Below are positions 6,686 through 14,185 of a stretch of 52,813 nt of DNA, piece by piece (position 1 is the first letter of the stretch; each line of letters begins with the position of its first letter). Source of the DNA: a virus; IMG/VR virus record IMGVR_UViG_3300044613_003454, positions 1 to 52,813 of that record, one strand, 5' to 3'. The notes under the pieces were generated by a model. That model was not told the DNA's origin and did no database searches. It saw only the letters and a list, made by a program, of their open reading frames with translations. The translations under genes were made by a program, and so were the position numbers.

Positions 6686-9310
6686 TTACCGAGGGTTTGG
6701 AGCTGAGTCCCCCAGAATCCTGCTTGAAGCTCCAGGGTACTTGGCATCAAGGGCCTTGCGGAACAGCTCTCCGTTCTCTCCCTTGAGGGTGTTGGCGACC
6801 ATCTCGTTGAACTGTTCGTTGGTGATTCGACCGGCGGACACCGACTGCCATGCCCGGTCGTAGGTCTTCATCAGTTCAGTCGCCTTTTCTTCCGGGGAAA
6901 GACGCGCGAAACGATCAGCCCTGGGGGTACGGAGATCGACGTTCGGGACATCAGGTTCAGCCAGTTTGGAAAGGGCCTGGTCGGCGTCCCTGGCGGCCAT
7001 CCTTTCGGCCCTTGCCGCCGCATCAATTTGAGCCCTGGTCTGAAGTGCTGCTTCTGCGTTTTCGACAGCCGTTGACCGAAGCGTCCGGGAAGCGTTGGCC
7101 GGGTTTGCCGCAGCGGCAGATGCTGCCCGCTCAGCAGCAGCCCTGTTCACGTTGAGGCCTCTTGCGGCCTCATTGGCAAGCTCGCCGGCAACGGCGCCCC
7201 GGGTGCGGATGGCATCGGCCGCGACACCTGTTCCTTCGGAAGCAGCGAACCTTCCTACCGGACCGGAAGCCATCTCTCCGGCCATGGCCCCACGAGTGCG
7301 GATGGCGTCCGCCACGACTCCGGTTCCTTCGGAAGCCGCGAATCGTCCAGCAGGACCTGATGCTGCCCTTGCGGCTTCTTCAGCCCCGGCACCAATGGCA
7401 CGCCCAGTCCGTGCAGCAGGCCCGACAGCCGGAACGGCCCCGGCCGCCTCGAACGGATTCACTTGGCCTCCAGGACCTTGTGGAGCCATCGGGTCAAACC
7501 CGACAAACGGAATGAGGCCGAGAAGTAGGGCAGTCTTGTAATCGCCTTGGGCCATGGCCTCTTCAGCAGGGCTACGCACATTTCCCGGTCGATCATAGAA
7601 GCTCATCGGCATCCTTGACCCATCCCCGACGGCTTCAAGGGCTGCCGCCCTGGGCATCATGTCCACCCGTCCCCCGCCCATGTCAACGGGGACGACCTTG
7701 TTCATGTAGTTGGCATGGTCGATCTCCGCATAAATCCTTTTGGTCTCTGCGTCCTGTTGCAAAGTGTCGCCGGAATCAAGGACCACGTTACGAAGCGGCT
7801 CCGACTGTTGGACCACCTTGTTCATGTGGGCCGAAACGCGGGGCGTGGCACGGGGTCCGGAGACCGAAGTCAATCCAGCTTGCCGACGAAGATCATCCAT
7901 CCTCATTCGCTCTGCTTCGGCGTCCACCTCAACGGGGGTGAATGGGACCGGAGCCCGGGGAGGAAGGGTGAAACCGGATGGTTCCTGGGGAACACCCCTT
8001 GCATTCAACGGATTGGTCACCGCAGAAGAACTCGCAGCGAGATCCGCAAGACGACCAGTGGTCGTCGATGACATCATCCTGGAAAGGGCACTTGGCTGTG
8101 GGGAGGGAAGCGGGGGAGGAGAAGGACGGTAAGAAGGAATCTCCGGAACGCCGGAAGGAGAGACCAAGGAATCAAGAGGCCCAGGCATTCCGCCTTCACC
8201 TGCCCCCATCTTGGAGGGGGCGTAGGCCGGCGGGGGCTTGTCAGGGAATGCAGGCGTGAAAGCCTTTTGGGGAGGTTGAGGCGGCGGAACCGGCATGTAC
8301 GTGCCGTTGACATCCCCTGATGATGGCGGGTATGATTTGGGAGCCGGGTTGTCACGCTCCGAGATCATTTGAGCCGCAGCGGCTCGATCCATCTCGATTC
8401 GTTCACGCTCGGTCCCACCTGCGAACCGCTTCTTCACTCGCTCAAGAATCGCATCGTCACGAATCCGCTTAGCCGCAGCAGCCTCAGCGTCGTAGTCGGC
8501 CCTCGTCTTGGCAAGCTCCTCAGAAGCAGTCATCCCGCCGTTCAGGGGTTTCGCAGGATTCGCCTCCCCATAAGCACGTGAAGCAGCCTCCTCAGCGCTC
8601 AATGCCGCGAGGTAGTCCTTGTTCATCTTGACGATGTAGTCGTTGTCGGCCTTGACGGCGGCACGGTTCGCAGCCATCTGCTCTTCCGGTGAAGGGCCGG
8701 TGGGCTGGGCCGGGTTCTGCTCGCCGTACTGACGGCTTGCTTCCAGCTCCGTAGCCAGGTTGGCCCGGTATTGACGGGCCTGTTCGCGCTGTGTCTTCTT
8801 CTGCTCAATCTGCCTTATGAGGGCGTCCCTTTGACGAGCCTTTCTTGCATTCAAGCTTTCCCGGGCGTCATAGCCGGCGATCTGGTTGGCTTCCCACTGG
8901 GCAGCCCTCTTGAGCGAGAGGGGGTTGTTGGCAGCCTGGATGCGGGCTTGCTTGTGAGGCTCCAGGCTGGCGATGAACCTCGCACGTTCGGGGTTCATGG
9001 GTTGATCGTCCAAGACCGGCTTTCCGGTCTTGGGGTCCACCGCACTCGTAGCCGGGGCAGCAGCTGGGGCAGGAGCGGGAGCCGTCGGCGAGGTCGAGCT
9101 GGTGGACAACCCAGGAGGAACCTGGTCCGAGAGTTTCTTGGGCTTCTTCTCCTTCTTGGGACCCCCACTGGATGGAGGTGCCTGGCGCGGGCCCAGGTTG
9201 GGCATGAAGGCGTTGGGGTTGGAGAAGTCGATTCCTTGAGGGTCAAGGAACCAGCTCAGGGGATCCGCACCCTGTGGCTGCCATCTCTGCGGTGAATTGA
9301 ACTGGGGCAT
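6686..9310 (-). CDS. Large disordered/coiled-coil protein (874 aa), first gene of the late block
   Basis: An 874-residue protein beginning MPQFNSPQRWQPQGADPLSW; the same MxQF opening recurs in two internal virion candidates (33643-35301 and 35298-36542), hinting at a shared origin. Order along the chain: a Pro/Ala-rich linker (about residues 45-85), a long Ala/Arg/Glu/Gln-rich coiled coil (about 100-290), a proline-rich segment, a hydrophobic stretch TALLLGLIPFVGF, a tandem 31-residue repeat, then more alanine-rich helix. AGGAG lies six bases before the ATG at 9310. A frame open to 9703 runs into the divergent helicase gene and is not used. Probably an internal/ejection protein; no enzyme motif seen. 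Confidence 0.8.
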   Translation of the reverse strand: MPQFNSPQRWQPQGADPLSWFLDPQGIDFSNPNAFMPNLGPRQAPPSSGGPKKEKKPKKLSDQVPPGLSTSSTSPTAPAPAPAAAPATSAVDPKTGKPVLDDQPMNPERARFIASLEPHKQARIQAANNPLSLKRAAQWEANQIAGYDARESLNARKARQRDALIRQIEQKKTQREQARQYRANLATELEASRQYGEQNPAQPTGPSPEEQMAANRAAVKADNDYIVKMNKDYLAALSAEEAASRAYGEANPAKPLNGGMTASEELAKTRADYDAEAAAAKRIRDDAILERVKKRFAGGTERERIEMDRAAAAQMISERDNPAPKSYPPSSGDVNGTYMPVPPPQPPQKAFTPAFPDKPPPAYAPSKMGAGEGGMPGPLDSLVSPSGVPEIPSYRPSPPPLPSPQPSALSRMMSSTTTGRLADLAASSSAVTNPLNARGVPQEPSGFTLPPRAPVPFTPVEVDAEAERMRMDDLRRQAGLTSVSGPRATPRVSAHMNKVVQQSEPLRNVVLDSGDTLQQDAETKRIYAEIDHANYMNKVVPVDMGGGRVDMMPRAAALEAVGDGSRMPMSFYDRPGNVRSPAEEAMAQGDYKTALLLGLIPFVGFDPMAPQGPGGQVNPFEAAGAVPAVGPAARTGRAIGAGAEEAARAASGPAGRFAASEGTGVVADAIRTRGAMAGEMASGPVGRFAASEGTGVAADAIRTRGAVAGELANEAARGLNVNRAAAERAASAAAANPANASRTLRSTAVENAEAALQTRAQIDAAARAERMAARDADQALSKLAEPDVPNVDLRTPRADRFARLSPEEKATELMKTYDRAWQSVSAGRITNEQFNEMVANTLKGENGELFRKALDAKYPGASSRILGDSAPNPR
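7181..7366 (-). repeat. Tandem repeat, two 93-bp (31-codon) units
   Basis: Two adjacent copies of a 31-residue unit in the 874-aa protein, with shared residues GRFAASEGTGV and ADAIRTRGA. The units start at about 7181 and 7274. The DNA copies have diverged at many third positions, so the duplication is not recent. Confidence 0.85.
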
Positions 9311-9337
9311 GTGGTCTCCTGATAGGAGGATAATCGG
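9311..9337. promoter_or_regulatory. 27-bp divergent intergenic region with two facing ribosome sites
   Basis: Only 27 bases separate the start of the late block (ATG at 9310, minus) from the start of the early block (ATG at 9338, plus). They hold TCCT-ga-TAGGAGGA. The plus strand carries AGGAGG eight bases before 9338, and the complement carries AGGAG before 9310, so the two ribosome sites are partly self-complementary. There is no room for two full promoters, so at least one must lie inside the opposing coding sequence. Confidence 0.8.
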
Positions 9338-9358
9338 ATGGTACTGGGCACTCAACAA
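9330..9358 (-). promoter_or_regulatory. Weak candidate promoter for the late block
   Basis: On the minus strand TTGTTG (9358-9353) and GATTAT (9335-9330) are separated by 17 bases, roughly a sigma-70 layout with poor agreement to consensus. Transcription would begin near 9323, leaving a short leader that includes the ribosome site for 9310. It lies inside the first codons of the helicase gene. Confidence 0.25.
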
Positions 9359-10762
9359 AACCCGCTCCGAACTGTGGAGCCGATGAAGGTGGCGAGGGCG
9401 ATGCTGAAGGTGTGCTTCGAGGACGGCTGCGGCCTCAAGGAGGTGCAGGGCCGGCTCTTCGAGTGGTACGGGGGCAAGTGGGTCCAGCGGGACCGGCAGT
9501 GGCTGGAGGACGCGGTGTGGCGGTGGACCGAGGACCTGCACGTGAGCGACGACCAGAACGGGTTGGTCGTGACCAGGTACGGGCCCAATGAGCACAAGGT
9601 CAACGGGATCGTCCGGGCACTGGAGGCATTGTGCCGGGTCGCCAGGACGGAGGTGCCCCAGTGGCTGAGGTCCGATTGCGATGACCGCCTGTTGGACCCC
9701 CACTGTTCCGTGGCGTTCAGGGACGTGATCGTGGATGTGAGGAGGTCGGCCGCGGAGGGCAAGGTGGTGAGTGTCCCGCGGGGACCCGAGTGGTTCGATC
9801 CGTGCGTCGTGGACGTGGATCTGGACGAGGGGGCTGAGTGTCCCAGGTGGATGAAGTGCCTGGAGGAGTGGTCAGGCGGCGATACGCTCTGGAAAGAGCT
9901 GTTGCAGCGGTGGATGGGCTACTCGATGATGAGCCACCGCCGGTATGCGAAGTGGATGTTGTTTCATGGGAAGATCCGTGCCGGCAAGGGGACGATCAGC
10001 ACCGTGATGCGGTGGCTCGTGGGTGGGACCGGGTTCGTGGGCACCAGCCTGGATGAGATCGCGAGCAGCTTCGGGTTGGATGGGCTGGAGTTCGCCAGGG
10101 TGCTGTGCATCTCCGAGGTCAGTGAGCTGGATTCCAGGGAGGGGGAGGTGGCGGTCCGGGTGCTGAAGAACGTGCTTGGGCGGGATCCGATCAGCATCAA
10201 CGCGAAGTACAAGCGGCAGATGCGGAACGTGGTGGTGAGTGCGGCCCCGTGGGTCCAGGCGAACGAGATCCCTCAGCTGCCGAACAAGGGCCGGGGGCTG
10301 AGCGGCAAGATGCTGGTGCTGCCGTTCGTGAGGAGCTTCGAGGGCAAGGAGCAGCACGACCTGATGGACGTGCTGAAGGGGGAGCTGCCGGGGATCGCGG
10401 CCTGGGCGTTGAGGGGGGCGATCGCGTTGGAGGCGGCCCAGGACGGGGAGAAGTTCGTGCAGCCCGAGACCAGCGAGGCCGTGGTCAAGAGCTACCACCT
10501 CAAGAACAACCCGTTCGACTACTTCCTGGAGGCCCGGTTCGTGAGGAACCGGAACGGGTTCGTGGCCAACGAGCTCGTGCGGCGGGAGTGGAAGGACTGG
10601 TGCCGGTCCAATAACGTGAAGCTGCACGTGGCGGACAACCAGCTGGTCACGAAGTTGACCGAGGAGAGCAGTTGGGATCTCAGCAAGATCAGGAAAGGTA
10701 GCGACGGTACGCGGGGGATCGCGGGTCTTTCGCTGAAGAAGGACCAGGACGATGACCTATGA
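9338..10762 (+). CDS. P4/D5-type superfamily 3 helicase (primase C-terminal domain type)
   Basis: A 474-residue replicative helicase, first gene of the early block. The N-terminal half (about 1-190) looks like the D5_N region. The P-loop reads FHGKIRAGKGT at about residues 209-219. It is followed by an acidic Walker B/sensor region (ARVLCISEVSELD) and an arginine-rich segment (LPNKGRGLSGKMLVLPFVRSFEG) typical of phage/plasmid primase C-terminal domains. A winged-helix end (EFV--NELVRREWKDWC) follows. No separate primase domain is obvious. The strong ribosome site AGGAGG supports ATG at 9338. The non-coding stretch directly downstream is the best origin candidate. Confidence 0.88.
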   Translation: MVLGTQQNPLRTVEPMKVARAMLKVCFEDGCGLKEVQGRLFEWYGGKWVQRDRQWLEDAVWRWTEDLHVSDDQNGLVVTRYGPNEHKVNGIVRALEALCRVARTEVPQWLRSDCDDRLLDPHCSVAFRDVIVDVRRSAAEGKVVSVPRGPEWFDPCVVDVDLDEGAECPRWMKCLEEWSGGDTLWKELLQRWMGYSMMSHRRYAKWMLFHGKIRAGKGTISTVMRWLVGGTGFVGTSLDEIASSFGLDGLEFARVLCISEVSELDSREGEVAVRVLKNVLGRDPISINAKYKRQMRNVVVSAAPWVQANEIPQLPNKGRGLSGKMLVLPFVRSFEGKEQHDLMDVLKGELPGIAAWALRGAIALEAAQDGEKFVQPETSEAVVKSYHLKNNPFDYFLEARFVRNRNGFVANELVRREWKDWCRSNNVKLHVADNQLVTKLTEESSWDLSKIRKGSDGTRGIAGLSLKKDQDDDL

Positions 10763-11233
10763 CCAGACTGACAGGTATTGGCGTGAACTATTCTCCCTTA
10801 TATCTCTCTCCCCTACTTCTTCTTTTTACCTGTCAGTATGTCAGGAGAGAGAAAAGGGGAGGGGGAAACGGGGTTCTCGGGGCCGTGAACGGGGTAGGAG
10901 GTGCTGACGCTGGGTTGGCAGTTGGTGTCAGGGACCTGGCAGGAGGAAAAATTGCCAGACAAAAAGAGGCTTTCCCCCCCGAACGGAGAGGGCGGCCGGG
11001 GGGCTTGGGGCGGTGTCGCGGCGTGGCGTGCCCGTGGGACGGCTGCGGATTACCAGTTATCGGACGCGGCGGGGCGGCGACTATGCGGCGGCCAGCGGCC
11101 CGGGCCCGGCCATAAGCCCCGGAACGGCCGGCACTTACGGCGATAACCTCGGTGGACCTTTCTTTCAGCAGCGGGGAGGTCGTGAGCCGCAGCCGTTGCG
11201 GTTCTTCCCGTTCTGTTCCGAGAGAGGTATCAC
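10763..11233. other. Non-coding 471-bp region, candidate replication origin/control region
   Basis: This is the only gap over 300 bp. It starts with an 11-base perfect inverted repeat (10767-10777 and 10827-10837). The 49-base loop is pyrimidine-rich on the plus strand. A purine-rich run (about 10843-10875) follows. Short TGTCAG/TGGCAG words recur in both orientations to about 10960. The rest is very GC-rich with several palindromes (for example GGCCCGGGCC near 11095). Short open frames exist but have poor composition. It sits between the helicase and an SSB-like gene, which fits an origin. Confidence 0.5.
10767..10837. repeat. Long-loop inverted repeat ACTGACAGGTA / TACCTGTCAGT
   Basis: Two perfectly complementary 11-base arms (10767-10777 and 10827-10837) flank 49 bases that contain CTCTCTCC, which can also pair with GGAGAGAG at 10844-10851. 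The right arm is followed by T-rich then purine-rich sequence. It could be an operator pair, a helicase or initiator binding site, or a terminator of the helicase message. Confidence 0.75.
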
Positions 11234-11605
11234 ATGGCTACGAAGTCCAGCAAGAAGTCCGCCCCCAAGATGGCGCTCGTTGATGCGCCCACTGTCAAGT
11301 CCTCCAAGGAGGGCTCGATCACCGTCGGCGTGAACTCCGTCGGCAACGCTTACACCCTCAGCATGAAGATGCTGGTGGGCGCTCCGACCCTCAAGAAGAC
11401 CCGCAAGGGCAAGAAGTACACGATCAGCGGCGAGTTCCTCATCGACGGCCCGGTCGATATCGGCGGTGTCGAGCACTGGATCAGCGTCTTCTCTGGCTGG
11501 GAGGACGGCAAGAAGGTCAACAAGATCTCCGTCCGCCCCTCGAAGACCGCCGGTCCCGATGACGACGACGACGACGACAATGGGGACGACGGGGTCCCCT
11601 TCTGA
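11234..11605 (+). CDS. Single-stranded DNA-binding-like protein with acidic DDGVPF tail
   Basis: A 123-residue protein. A basic N-terminus (ATKSSKKSAPK) precedes an about 80-residue beta-rich core (SITVGVNSVGNAYTLSMKMLVG, KKYTISGEFLI, HWISVFSGW) compatible with an OB fold. It is followed by seven consecutive Asp and the tip DDGVPF. The acidic tail ending in a Pro-Phe tip is the hallmark of bacterial SSB, where it recruits partner proteins. The body does not obviously match classical SSB, so the call rests on tail, size and position beside the helicase and the candidate origin. A terminator follows directly. Confidence 0.65.
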   Translation: MATKSSKKSAPKMALVDAPTVKSSKEGSITVGVNSVGNAYTLSMKMLVGAPTLKKTRKGKKYTISGEFLIDGPVDIGGVEHWISVFSGWEDGKKVNKISVRPSKTAGPDDDDDDDNGDDGVPF

Positions 11606-11621
11606 CTCCGGCTGACCCGAT

Positions 11622-11655
11622 GGGCAGGGGCTAACACCCCCTGCCCTTTCTTTTT
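11622..11655 (+). terminator. Intrinsic terminator
   Basis: Nine-base stem GGGCAGGGG / CCCCTGCCC with a seven-base loop, followed by TTTCTTTTT. It lies 17 bases after the SSB-like gene's stop. Classic Rho-independent form. Confidence 0.9.
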
Positions 11656-11724
11656 GCGCAGAGTGGGAGGTGGGACGCCGTGTCCCCCTCCCCTTCCCCC
11701 CATCCTCACCCCGGAGACACCGCA

Positions 11725-11943
11725 ATGCAATGGACCAATATCGAAACCTCCACCGAAACCCCCAAGCCGGCCACCGTCAACGGCATCATCGTCAGTGATG
11801 CCGGAAAGCGGGCCATCGAACGAGCCCTCTCGATCGACGCCACCTTGGCGGCCCTGATCCTCGTCGCTATCCTCGAAGCCGAATCCCAGGGCTACGCCCT
11901 CGGCAAGAAGCACGGCAAGGACATCGAAGCGGGCCTCCGCTGA
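11725..11943 (+). CDS. Small hypothetical protein (72 aa)
   Basis: A 72-residue protein of unknown function. The centre (ALSIDATLAALILVAILEAESQGYALG) is helical and hydrophobic enough for an amphipathic or weak membrane helix, and the tail is charged. The ribosome site GGAG lies eight bases before ATG. It sits alone between two terminators, so it probably has its own promoter or depends on read-through. The presence of terminators on both sides suggests a free-standing accessory gene. Confidence 0.7.
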   Translation: MQWTNIETSTETPKPATVNGIIVSDAGKRAIERALSIDATLAALILVAILEAESQGYALGKKHGKDIEAGLR

Positions 11944-11961
11944 ACCCGACCACCCCTTTCT

Positions 11962-11998
11962 CCCCCCTGCCCACCTTCACTGGTGGCAGGGGGTTTTC
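11962..11998 (+). terminator. Intrinsic terminator
   Basis: CCCCCCTGCCCACC pairs with GGTGGCAGGGGG (one bulged C), loop of six, followed by TTTTCT. It ends the message of the 72-aa gene. Its 3' arm AGGGGG lies just before a small ATG at 12001. Confidence 0.88.
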
Positions 11999-12000
11999 TC

Positions 12001-12066
12001 ATGTCCGACCAACCCGCCGGTACTGGTCAGACCCCAACCCAAACCCGGCACGAGAGACAGCAATGA
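12001..12066 (+). CDS. Possible 21-aa leader peptide
   Basis: ATG at 12001 opens a 21-codon frame, rich in Thr, Gln and Pro, whose TGA overlaps the ATG of the next gene as ATGA. The 3' arm of the preceding terminator provides an AGGGGG at ribosome-site distance. It could couple translation to the downstream gene; it may also be chance. Confidence 0.3.
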   Translation: MSDQPAGTGQTPTQTRHERQQ

Positions 12067-12626
12067 CCACCCAGTTCAAGATCCCGACCGCCCACTTCAC
12101 CGTGTGCAACCAGCGGCAGAAGACCGCCATCAAGACCATGATGGAGAAGGGCTGCCCCGATCCCGTGATCGCCCGGATGGAGTACGACATGTTCATGGCC
12201 CCCCGCACCACGAACCGGGCCCAGTTGTCGATGTGCGGCATCGAACTCCCCAACGAGGACCTGATCGCCGACTTCCAGTGTGAAATGATCGCCAACAAGG
12301 TCCGCCTCTGCCTCCTCACCGTGTGGAACGTGCAGTTCATCCACACCGACCACCTCGAACCCCGGGAACTGTACCGGCGGATCTCCGCCTCCATCGACGA
12401 CCTCGTTCCCGATGTCGCCCCCGACCCCGGGGTCTGGGAGTACATCGACCTCACCAACCCGATGCACCCCGAGATGGAGCAGGAGTTCCTCCGACACTAC
12501 GCTTCGGAGAACGAGCGGAACGACTACCGCTCCCGGACCGGCAACGAGCCGCCGGCCTGCATCGTCCCCAAGTACACCCGGGACGCCGAGTTCGCCGACA
12601 TCATGAAGAAGATTTGCACCCCCTGA
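12063..12626 (+). CDS. Hypothetical protein (187 aa)
   Basis: A 187-residue soluble protein that I do not recognise. It carries scattered cysteines (residues 15, 31, 58 and others) and an acidic central part (YRRISASIDDLVPDVAPDPGVWEYIDLTN). No lysin, nuclease or membrane motif is visible. It lies in the accessory run between two terminators. A 21-codon frame ends on its start codon. Function unknown. Confidence 0.75.
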   Translation: MTTQFKIPTAHFTVCNQRQKTAIKTMMEKGCPDPVIARMEYDMFMAPRTTNRAQLSMCGIELPNEDLIADFQCEMIANKVRLCLLTVWNVQFIHTDHLEPRELYRRISASIDDLVPDVAPDPGVWEYIDLTNPMHPEMEQEFLRHYASENERNDYRSRTGNEPPACIVPKYTRDAEFADIMKKICTP

Positions 12627-12644
12627 CACCGGCCACTCTCTCTC

Positions 12645-12676
12645 GCCCCCTCCCCGCCCTCGGGGGAGGGGGCTTT
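12645..12676 (+). terminator. Intrinsic terminator
   Basis: GCCCCCTCCCC pairs with GGGGAGGGGGC (11 bp, loop of about seven) followed by TTT. It separates the 187-aa gene from the next small gene, whose ribosome site GGAG starts a few bases later. Confidence 0.85.
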
Positions 12677-12690
12677 CATTGGAGCCCACC

Positions 12691-12936
12691 ATGAACTCCC
12701 GCATCACCGTATCCCTCACCTCCGACCCCTCGACCCTCCTCGTCGAGACCCCCTGCCCCGAATGCAAGAAGAAGCGGGGCTTCAAGATCCCCGCCTCCGA
12801 CTGGGAGGACGGCATGACCAGCCTCCGCAAGGGCTCGACCATGCAGTCCGCCTTCCCCCTCCTCGACCCCGACAACCGGGAACTCCTCATCTCCGGCGTC
12901 TGCTCCCCATGCTGGACCCGCCTCTTCCGTGACTAG
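12691..12936 (+). CDS. Small zinc-binding hypothetical protein (81 aa)
   Basis: An 81-residue protein with two CxxC pairs, CPEC near residue 22 and CSPC near residue 74, which together could bind one zinc ion. GGAG lies six bases upstream of ATG 12691; an in-frame TTG at 12679 is less likely. Similar two-pair proteins occur among early phage genes, but no function is assigned here. It stands alone after a terminator. Confidence 0.7.
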   Translation: MNSRITVSLTSDPSTLLVETPCPECKKKRGFKIPASDWEDGMTSLRKGSTMQSAFPLLDPDNRELLISGVCSPCWTRLFRD

Positions 12937-12987
12937 GGTGACGTTCACCCCTTCACAAACCCACAAACCTGTATACCATGAGGTGCC

Positions 12988-13251
12988 GTGCCCCAGTACC
13001 CCAAGTTCAAACCATCAGACTTCGTGATCTTCTCACCCAGTCGGGCAGCACAACTCAACGACGAGGACATGCCACCCGACGCCTTCTATCTGGTCGAGGT
13101 CATCGAGGACAAGCAATCGACCTTCGACTTTGAAATCCTCCTATCCGGACCTCGTGCCCTGTGCGAGGCCATCGCCATATCCGCAGCCAAGAAGGGTCAG
13201 CGGGTCTGGTTTCCAAGTGACGACCCTTCAGAACCACAAGGACAGCAATGA
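12988..13251 (+). CDS. Hypothetical protein upstream of DUF932 gene (87 aa)
   Basis: An 87-residue protein with GTG at 12988 as start (AGGTG a few bases upstream). It ends overlapping the next gene as ATGA, so both are likely one translational unit. The sequence (FYLVEVIEDKQSTFDFEILLSG) suggests a small alpha/beta fold. The AT-richer stretch 12945-12980 (CACAAACCTGTATACCAT) could hold a promoter, but the -35 match is poor. Function unknown. Confidence 0.65.
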   Translation: MPQYPKFKPSDFVIFSPSRAAQLNDEDMPPDAFYLVEVIEDKQSTFDFEILLSGPRALCEAIAISAAKKGQRVWFPSDDPSEPQGQQ

Positions 13252-14108
13252 CTCTCGTTCTCCATGCCGGCGGTTACTCCGCCTCCCGTTCCGACATCAA
13301 CCTCGTCCCCACCCCGTCCGCCACCGCCACCCACACCCCCATCTCCCACGCTTGGTTCCTCGACCAGATCCTCTACGCCCTCAACACCTGCGGTTACTCC
13401 GTGACCGACCAGAAGTACGGGCTCAACGGCCAGAAGGGGGAGGACTTCTTCGGTGTCCTCACCCTCGGCAACACCGGACCCGACGGTGACTTCGCCCATG
13501 TCCTCGGCCTCCGCAACTCCCACCGCCACCGCTTCAGTGCCCAAGCGGTGCTCGGCACCCGTGTCTTCGTGTGCGACAACCTGGCGTTCAGGGGGAACGA
13601 CGCCATCATGAAGTTCTCCCGGAAGCACACCTCCCACATCGTCCGTGACTTCCCGAAGATCTGCATGGACAAGATCGCGGAACTCCCGTCCTACTTCCGC
13701 GACACCGAGCAGCAGGTCAGCGCCTGGAAGAACTTCGACCTGGCCAACCGTGAGTGGATGACCCTTCCCGACGGCACGGAGATCTCCTCCGACAGCAACC
13801 CGGACCTGACCCGGATGCGTGCCGCCGACATCTGCATGACCGCCCTCACCAAGGGCGCCACCAACGGACGCCTCCTCCCCCATGTCTGGAAGGAATGGTC
13901 CCGTGAGGACGGGCCCGGCGGCCACACCGCCCTCAAGGGCACCAACCTCTGGTCCCTCTTCAACGCCTTCACCGAGGTGGAGAAGCGTTCGGATTCGCCC
14001 TCGGAATCGCAGCGTCGCACCGCTCGCCTCTCGTCCATGCTGGACGGCGTGGTGATCGGTGACCACGATCGGCACGACGAGCCCGAGCCCGTCCTCGACA
14101 TCTTCTGA
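13248..14108 (+). CDS. DUF932 family protein
   Basis: A 286-residue member of DUF932, a family of phage and plasmid proteins of unknown role. The diagnostic stretch is LGLRNSHRHRFSAQAVLG followed by RVFVCDNLAFRGN and RKHTSHI. The start overlaps the 87-aa gene (ATGA). The C-terminus is acidic and disordered. A hairpin built from two copies of the dispersed word CCCCCACTGA follows the stop. DUF932 genes often lie near replication or anti-restriction genes of mobile elements; here it lies in an accessory run before GP88. Confidence 0.85.
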   Translation: MTLVLHAGGYSASRSDINLVPTPSATATHTPISHAWFLDQILYALNTCGYSVTDQKYGLNGQKGEDFFGVLTLGNTGPDGDFAHVLGLRNSHRHRFSAQAVLGTRVFVCDNLAFRGNDAIMKFSRKHTSHIVRDFPKICMDKIAELPSYFRDTEQQVSAWKNFDLANREWMTLPDGTEISSDSNPDLTRMRAADICMTALTKGATNGRLLPHVWKEWSREDGPGGHTALKGTNLWSLFNAFTEVEKRSDSPSESQRRTARLSSMLDGVVIGDHDRHDEPEPVLDIF

Positions 14109-14130
14109 TCCCCGTCATTCGAGTGAGGGG

Positions 14131-14163
14131 CCCCCACTGATCGGACGTTCCTTTCAGTGGGGG
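14131..14163 (+). terminator. Hairpin formed by two inverted copies of CCCCCACTGA
   Basis: CCCCCACTGA (14131-14140) and TCAGTGGGGG (14154-14163) form a perfect ten-base stem with a 13-base loop between the DUF932 and GP88 genes. Downstream is TCCCACTTTCG, so the T-run is weak. It may be a terminator, or a pair of binding sites for whatever recognises the dispersed word. Confidence 0.65.
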
Positions 14164-14185
14164 TCCCACTTTCGCGGAGTAACAC

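Noticed and set aside
10759-11115. 118-aa frame overlapping the helicase stop as ATGA
   Set aside because: Gly/Arg-rich, no folded-looking segment after the first 30 residues, and it covers the inverted repeat and purine tract; the region looks non-coding.
12945-12987. Promoter before the 87-aa gene (TTCACA ... TATACC)
   Set aside because: Spacer of 14 bases and weak -35; not strong enough to list as a separate feature.
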